This document shows positions 57,307 to 64,000 of a DNA stretch of 64,000 nt, in pieces (the stretch's first letter is position 1; every line of letters starts with the position of its first letter). The DNA is from Malaya genurostris (taxonomy: Eukaryota > Arthropoda > Insecta > Diptera > Culicidae): NCBI RefSeq assembly GCF_030247185.1, contig NC_080571.1, forward strand, positions 348,870,254 through 348,934,253. The letters are read 5' to 3'. The notes under the pieces are model-generated. The model was given only the letters and a program-made list of their open reading frames with translations. It was not told the origin of the DNA and did no database searches. The position numbers were made by a program, and so were the translations under genes.

Positions 57307-60300
57307 ATTCGTCGATTAATATCATTATTTTTTTATTACTTTTAAAGTAGTATTGTACGTACAAAATATTTGAATATAAAATTTTCAGTTGCTAAAAGAT
57401 CTTCAGTTTGCATTATTGCAAAAGTCGGAGTAGTTAAAAGTTTATACATTTGTAATGCTTGGTACCACAGAAAAGTACCAGTATATTTTTATAAGTAGAA
57501 CTCTTCAATTACTCAGCGAGTCTTTGTTTTTAGTATATTGGGTAATTGAGCTGAAACGAAATGTTTCACTTACTGAGGTGATCAACTCTTGACCTCGATT
57601 TGACATTCTCTGGCAAGGAAATAAATAAATTTCATAAAAAATTTCATTTAGGATTGAAATGACTAATCGATGAAAAAGACTAATTAACATTGAAATCTAG
57701 CAAACTCGATTTCAAATGCTATCCTTCATGATGAAGGAAGCAGTATCTTTAGTCCGTAATGAATTCAAGTTAATTCCGGTTTTAACAGTTAACGGTTTCA
57801 ACGGTTGTATTCAATGTAGGAATATCAGAACTGATTTGAATGAATTCTTCAAAATATCCATAACAACTTTTCAAAATTCAGAACTCGCAAATTTGGCATC
57901 TCTGTTCATCACAGACATCCTCAACTAGCATCGGTTAGAGACAGCGCCTACTTGATGAACAAATTTAAAAGCTTACAGCAGATGGACAGAAAACCGCTGC
58001 GATCCATTTCCACAGCTTGCTGCGATTGATGAAAAGTCTCGCTTGTTATTTCGGAAGGCTACACAACACCAACTGAACCTTAGTTCGACTAATGAAAACT
58101 GCACTCTCGGCACTTGCAAATCTTGGGTCCGGAAATAGCCCAATCGACCGATCGATGAATCGATGCGTTTTTTTTGTCTAAACCAAACGACCGGAGTTGT
58201 TTGGAAATGGTCCACCAAAAATAACACAAGCAAATAGGTGTGCATTTACCAACGTAAGCCTTGTGGAAATTGCCTTAAATTATTCAAATTGGGCACCATT
58301 TACGAATGCAAACGATAATTATTCTTGGTTTGGGGAAATCCGCGGTTTGTGCGTTTCTCCAGCCGTTGTGTGCTGGTTGAATACATTGTCGCTGTGCTCA
58401 GTCTCTCCGCATGAATGCGATGGCGAAGAGTAGCTGACCAGAAGAGACGACAACAGAATCAGTTTTTTTTCGTGCTCGAATTTGCGTTCCAATGGAAAGG
58501 AAAAAGCCTGTGAATGATGTCTGTTTGTCTCGCTCACAATCAACTCCCGCATCCCATCGAGCAAGGGATCGTTTTCCCGTATGATGCGCATGAAAATTAA
58601 TTTACATTCGGTCGTAAAGCATGGCAAAAACATACAAACACAAACAGTTTATGCTGGGTGTGTTTGAAATCAAGAGCCGGGAGACGTCGTTCGGAAGGAG
58701 CCTTCGGTTAGTCAGCATGATTTACTCGAGCTCTCTCTCGCATTTAAACCGCTGAAGTTGCTGACCCGTGTGTAGAAGTGCTCCCCTCAATGATGACCAG
58801 TTTGTTCGCTCTTGTAAACTTCAACTTCCCCCAGGGTTGTCGCTGTCGTTTTTCTTTTTTTTTGTGTTCGGGTTTAAATGTACTCTGCATCCATACTCTG
58901 CTTTGAGGGAACGAATCAGAAAAAAAATCTCAGCTTAAAAGTGCACCACGCAGTTTTAGCAGAAGAATGCCGCTCCTCCGAGTGCTCCCTGCTTCGTTCG
59001 TTGCTGAATTGTTAGACACTTAATAAAATAACTTTATGATAACATATAAAAATAACCGGTTCCTGGCAGAGTAGTCACAGCCTGTTCTGCATGCCCTTTT
59101 TTGCGTGACTTTGCTTGCCGCACGGAACGGAACGAACGACGACGAATAGCTCCACGGAGCCCCGAAATGCACAGCATGTAACCGCAAGTGGCCCCGTTTT
59201 CGAGCTGCACCGCACCGCCGCACCGAGGATGGATCACGGAAATTGCGGTTTCAAACAGTCCCACTGTGCGACATTCTCATAGCAGCAACGAGAACGCCAG
59301 AAGTTACGATGAACCCTGGTCCCCCAATTTGCACCGACCGATTACGCACTCCGGCCGGCCAGGCGACCGGGGAAACATGAGACCGACCGCATTAAATTAC
59401 CGGTGCAATAGGACCGGCAGTAAGGTGGCAAATAAAATATCTATTAAAATTAGGTGCATTTGGTTGAGGAATTAAGGGGAACGGTTTTAAGTGTGCAGTT
59501 TAATTATAACGTTTTGTGTGTGTGCTATTCAGGTGCCCAGTTTTATCACCATCAGATCGGCTGAATCGAGACATAAATTGAGTCTTTTTATCACATGCTG
59601 TCAGTAGTACTTCGGCAATAAACACCGAACTGCTCGAGAATGACAATTATTGACGGCCCGGTCGGTTTACTGCTTCATATCTTTACACTATTGTACGATT
59701 TACTGATGGCTATCGGAATCTAAAGTTTACTGCAGACTGTATCTACTTCACAAAATGTCATTCGATTTAATACATTCGACAACAGAGTACAATTAGAGAA
59801 CTGACCGTTAAAAATTCAAATAATAATTCCGTATCTAGTAATACTGAGATTACTCGGACTACAATCAGCAAATTCGAATTTATCAGGTAAATAAGAAATC
59901 AACTTTTTCAGGAACAACTTTACTTGTCAATCAAAGTTGGCCTCGACAAACGCACATTTTCCAGTAATTGCTCAACATCAGCTTGGAGGAAAACATTCAA
60001 CTAGAAAAAACTCCAGGCTTGCTTTGTGCAAAACTTCAACTGCAGACGCACCCACGCACCGATCAGTGCATTTTATTTTTGTGTTCGATTCGAAAGCAAC
60101 GCTTGCTATGTCTGTAGCGCTTGGGCCAGCCCCTCGCGGAAAATTTACGAGGTGCGTATAAAATTTGCTCTGCCTCTAATTAGACGCACCTTGGCTAATT
60201 GGGCTGACCTCTTTTCCTGCTTTTACCATGTGGATGCTGTTGTTACTCAAGTTTCCCTGCTGGAATCGGAACTCCACCCATGAAATATGCAAATTGTGCA

Positions 60301-61130
60301 GTGGCAAGTAACAAAAGACTTGCGAGGTGGGCTAACAACGAACCCGCTGCTAGACTTGTAACATCCGCGGGTTGTGTTGCCATGGGAGACACCAATGCTT
60401 GCTCTGTGAGGTTTTGGCAGCATCGTCGCAACGAGGTCCAGAGAAAACTCCGTTGTTTCCGTTTCAGTAGAAGCATGCGCCGAACCTAACCTAGCTACTT
60501 CGGGTAGGCATACGTTGTTGAACATTATCGAATCTGCTGAACAGTCCGTAAGCATCCCGATGCAATCAAAAGTAGGTAGGTGGTTCCAGGTCGTAGCGAA
60601 ATAGTAATAACAAAAACAATATAATGGTACACCTCGGCCGGTTTGGCCGTTCGTTCGGGTTCTATGGGACGCCGTCTTCGGCAGTTACAGAAGCATTCGC
60701 AGCAGCACCAAAAGACAGTGGGATACTCGTCTCGTTCGCTGCCCCACATGTGCTAGTGCTGGGACCACCGATTGACTGTAGGTAATAAATATTAACTGCA
60801 CAATTTATCACACCGCGAAAGTCTGGCTCCGTCCGCGCGTAACACACGCAGACGTTCACGAATAACGGTAGCAATCCGCGTGGCAATAGCGCACGGTGAC
60901 TGAGAAACTATCAGCTCCATAATGGGCAGTGGCGTCTCACCTTTCCCGAGTCGACCGTGTGAGAAAGAGCAGCATTAGGGTTGGAACTTAATTTATTCAA
61001 CTCCTGGGACTCCTGTGGTCGGTCACTCTCACGAGATAAATTTTCGTCTGTCAAGTTAGGTCGGTGGAATTGAATCAAAAGTTTCCCTTCATCTATTTAG
61101 ATTTAGATTTTTACTACCACTGCACAGTGT
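57307..61130. other. Single-copy DNA, GC-richer from 58.0 to 61.0 kb, without a recognisable gene
   Basis: 57307-57960 is AT-rich and shows nothing certain. 57970-61000 has balanced composition and short frames on both strands without family motifs. A donor-like minus-strand site, CGGGAAAG then GTGAGAC (60934-60948), could end a 5' non-coding exon. Confidence 0.4.
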
Positions 61131-61132
61131 TC

Positions 61133-61160
61133 CAGGAAGCGAAATTAACAGGAAACAATT
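61133..61160 (+). other. Isolated CACAGTG-type terminus (weak)
   Basis: CACAGTGTTCCAGGAAGCG, then GAAATTAACAGGAAAC, echoes the Transib-like ends at 2695 and 44061. No partner end or target duplication was found. Confidence 0.2.
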
Positions 61161-61489
61161 CTTTACGATTTCATCATTGGAATTAAAGATTTGAAGTCTT
61201 CAGGACTATAGTGTCACTTACGATAGTTGCACTGTACCAGAAAGGGTAGAACTCAATCGTAAAAATCTCTTATTGCACTTAACCCAAAAATAAAATTTTG
61301 TCTACAAGCTACCGAAAATATGATCAGGAATTTGTGATTCAACTTTCAACAGTTTGCGATAACCATAAATAACGCAAAAACAAAGTTTTCTAAAACTTTT
61401 GGAGATAATGAGGAAAACTCATCACGCTTGCTTGCCTTTTTCGCACCCGGACGACGGTTGTTTTGAGGTAGTCAGGCACATATCAGTTC

Positions 61490-62870
61490 CGACAGTTCTG
61501 AGCCTGAATTCTTGGAAGAGATTCTTTATTCGAATATGGATTCTGAACTTGAAGTAGAATTCAGTACTTATATTCGAGACATGGATCTGGATTCTAGAGC
61601 TGGAGATAGATTGTGAATTTGAACCCCTGACAGAGACCTTAACCTAGATTCTGGACCAGAATTCTGCGCCAGAATTCTGTTTTCTGAATTTCTGACAGAG
61701 TTTCCGAAACTAAACTTTGAACTTATTTTGCACTTGAACTGTGAGCCTGAGTTCTCTAGGATTCCTCAATTCTAAACTTGAAACTAAATTATTGCCTGAG
61801 ATTCTAAGCCTAGACCAGGTTCCTGGATCCGAATACTGAATCGGGACATGGTTTTTGAGCCATAATTCTGACAGAGATTCTGAGTCTGAGGCAGAAATCT
61901 ACACTTGGATACTGAGCATGGATTTGGATTCTAGACCTGAACCAGATTCCGTGGCTTGAACTCTCGTTGGAGGTTCCGGGTTTAAATCTGGAGCAGGATT
62001 CTAATCAAGATTTTTATTCAAAAAATTTCACAGAGATACTGCGAATGCACCAGAATCGTGAACCTGGAACTTGACCCTGATTTTGGACTCTGAACCTTAA
62101 GGCTGGACTTGGATTCTGGGCGAAAATTTTGAAGCATGATTAAGGACCTGGTTTCTGAATCTGAGTTCTGGACTTGCATTCTGACCTGGATCCAGATTCT
62201 GTATTCTGAAACTGATACAGAATTCTATATTCTGAACCTGGACCTGGATTCTGTACATGGATTCTAAGCCACGATCTGAATTCCAGGCCAGGATTCCTTA
62301 CTATAATTGGAACTCATAACCTGGACCTGGATTAAGTAACTTGACCTAACCTCTGAACATGAATTTGTGATCTAGGCGAGGAATCTGAATTCTCAACCTA
62401 AAATCAGGACTTCTTGTATTCTGGACAGGAATTCTTAGTCTGGATCTGAATTCTGAATTCTGAAAGTGGACTCAGATTCTGGACCAAAATTACATTCACA
62501 GAGATTTTTTAACTGAACCTGAAATCTGCATTCGGATTCTGGAATTTAATATTCAACCTGGACTTGGACTTGCGTTCTGGGCCAGAATTCTAACCCCGGA
62601 TCAGCTCCTGACAGAGTTTTTGAACAAGAAACTAGATCTTGAACCTTGACTCTTTAGCTGAATTCTGGACTTGAATTCTAGACCTAGTTTCAGAACATGG
62701 ACCTGGATTCTTGAGCGAAAATCAGGATCCGAATTTTAGATCTGCATTTTGGACCTGGGTTATAGATTCTGAGTCTGAATTCCTGACAGTAATTTTAGAT
62801 CTGAACCTAAATTTTGAACCGGGAAGCAGGATTGTGGGTCTGAATTCCGAACATTTTTTTCTGTATTTTG
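61490..62870. repeat. 1.4-kb degenerate tandem array (GATTCTG-AACCTG-GAATTC words)
   Basis: Words such as GATTCTGAACCTG, GACCTGGATTCTG and CTGGACTTGAATTC recur every 12-30 bases throughout, in one orientation and without a fixed period. Stop-rich in all frames. A related short patch lies at 63430-63560 and an AT-richer one at 31960-32420. This looks like an old minisatellite that has drifted. Confidence 0.8.
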
Positions 62871-64000
62871 AATGAAACGAATTTGGAATATAGACATGAT
62901 ATGAATTCCTAGTGAAACATTGAAACTATTTACACTCATTCTTATTTGACCAATTCTTGGTCGTAACAGCACTTAAATTTTCTCATCTTCTTACTATCGT
63001 TCTCTTTCTCGCAAATCTCAAAAGAATTGAATGGTGTACTAATCACATAATTTTTGCAACTGATGGTTTAGAATGGAATTGTTTTTCGCATTGAATAGAA
63101 ACTTGTCATGAATACATTTTACTCAGGGTCAGAAAGTTTTTTAAGTGTCGATGCCCACTATTTGCCCACCTGTTAACCATTTCGTGTTTACTACCTACTG
63201 AAAATGAGCTAATGTCCACTAGTGGGCTGTAGAGACCAGTTTGGGAATCACTGTTCTAGTGCTTTAGATGGAACTGGATATCGAGATGAGGTTCTCCTAT
63301 CAACACCAGTAAGAACAAACCAGGTATAAAGCGAGAAACGCTCATGTCGTGCCCTCATTTGGGTTTAGCAGTCGCCAGCAATGAAGGCAGACGTCTTACG
63401 TGGTACAAAACCTCAAGTCGTGTTCTTAGTTGGAACTTAGAATTCTGGAATTAGGTTCTGGAACTGGAATTCAAATTCAAAATTCAGTTCTAGAACTAAA
63501 TTGCAACCGAATTTGGAGCCTGTCTGGTTTTTAAACTCAGGTCCAGTTCCAGAATTCTAAAATGTTCGGTATGAACGAGTATTAAGGTGAAATTTAGTGC
63601 AGAATAAAGCGCGCTAAGTTCAAAACACATGACCGAATCATCGCACAAAGCGTATCGTGCAAAACCGAAACATAGAAATACTGAATATTTTCAGTGATTG
63701 AGTGCTGTGACACTGAGTGCTGATTATAAACTGTGAGTTTTTTTAATTGACTAATATGAGGGAGACATATTTGTGCATGTTGTTTAAGGAGGCTAATTTA
63801 GTCATTCAGTTTATAACCAAAATGCTCTGATAATTGATTTTCTTGAATATAGCGAAATTTTTCATTCTTTGTTACAGACTAAAATCAGCGTACTGCTCAT
63901 TCGGTTCATAAGCCAGAGATGTGAATGCTGATTGTGATACTGTTGTGGTCGCTTAATCACCTATACATCTGTATAAATCCTTAAAAACTCTTTAATACTC
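62871..64000. other. Unassigned AT-rich DNA
   Basis: Apart from the satellite-like patch near 63430-63560, nothing is recognised. Confidence 0.4.

Noticed and set aside
1..64000. CRISPR array, bacterial operon, phage or plasmid features
   Set aside because: The sequence is eukaryotic. Repeats are transposon-derived, without the uniform repeat-spacer pattern, and no ribosome-binding-site-led genes occur.

Overview
The window is eukaryotic, AT-rich, repeat-dense DNA. It is most likely from a mosquito, probably a culicine with a large genome. The main grounds are three damaged transposases with the DD37E spacing typical of the mosquito-rich ITmD37E group, several degenerate mariner (DD34D) copies, an I-clade-like LINE tail, tRNA-derived SINEs, and a great excess of short non-autonomous DNA elements over genes. 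The species call is an inference. I see no complete, confidently real protein-coding host gene.

Layout. 1-9.3 kb: a damaged ITmD37E transposase inside a long inverted repeat, a Transib-like foldback element, the first of four elements with GGCGAAA-type arrays, and a deleted mariner. 9.8-16.2 kb: a second mariner, single-copy DNA with microsatellites, a LINE ORF1 scrap and GGCGAAA copy 2. 16.2-22.3 kb: a nested stack of short elements, a TTAA-flanked MITE, an ITmD37E element with both ends and TA target duplication, and GGCGAAA copy 3. 22.3-30.6 kb: mostly single-copy DNA with a candidate signal-peptide exon on the minus strand, then more terminal-inverted-repeat elements, a hAT scrap and a duplicated promoter-like segment. 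30.6-41.6 kb: small TTA- and TTAA-flanked MITEs, a second nearly complete ITmD37E element, single-copy DNA at 35-37 kb, then stacked repeats. 42-47 kb: a SINE split by another insertion and a 3.7-kb TTAA-flanked element with very long inverted arms. 47-51 kb: single-copy DNA with a textbook-looking recursive splice site on the minus strand. 51-57 kb: LINE relics, a young 5'-truncated LINE with 12-bp target duplication, a SINE, and a long inverted repeat split by GGCGAAA copy 4. 57-64 kb: GC-richer single-copy DNA, then a 1.4-kb degenerate tandem array.

Interpretation. The window looks like intergenic DNA or a very long intron, with islands of single-copy DNA separated by layers of nested transposons. 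Three splice-like signals on the minus strand (about 60.94, 47.99 and 23.71 kb) would fit one long minus-strand gene, but nothing links them except orientation. The mobile elements do not act together. Every transposase seen is disabled, so most short elements must have been moved by sources elsewhere in the genome.
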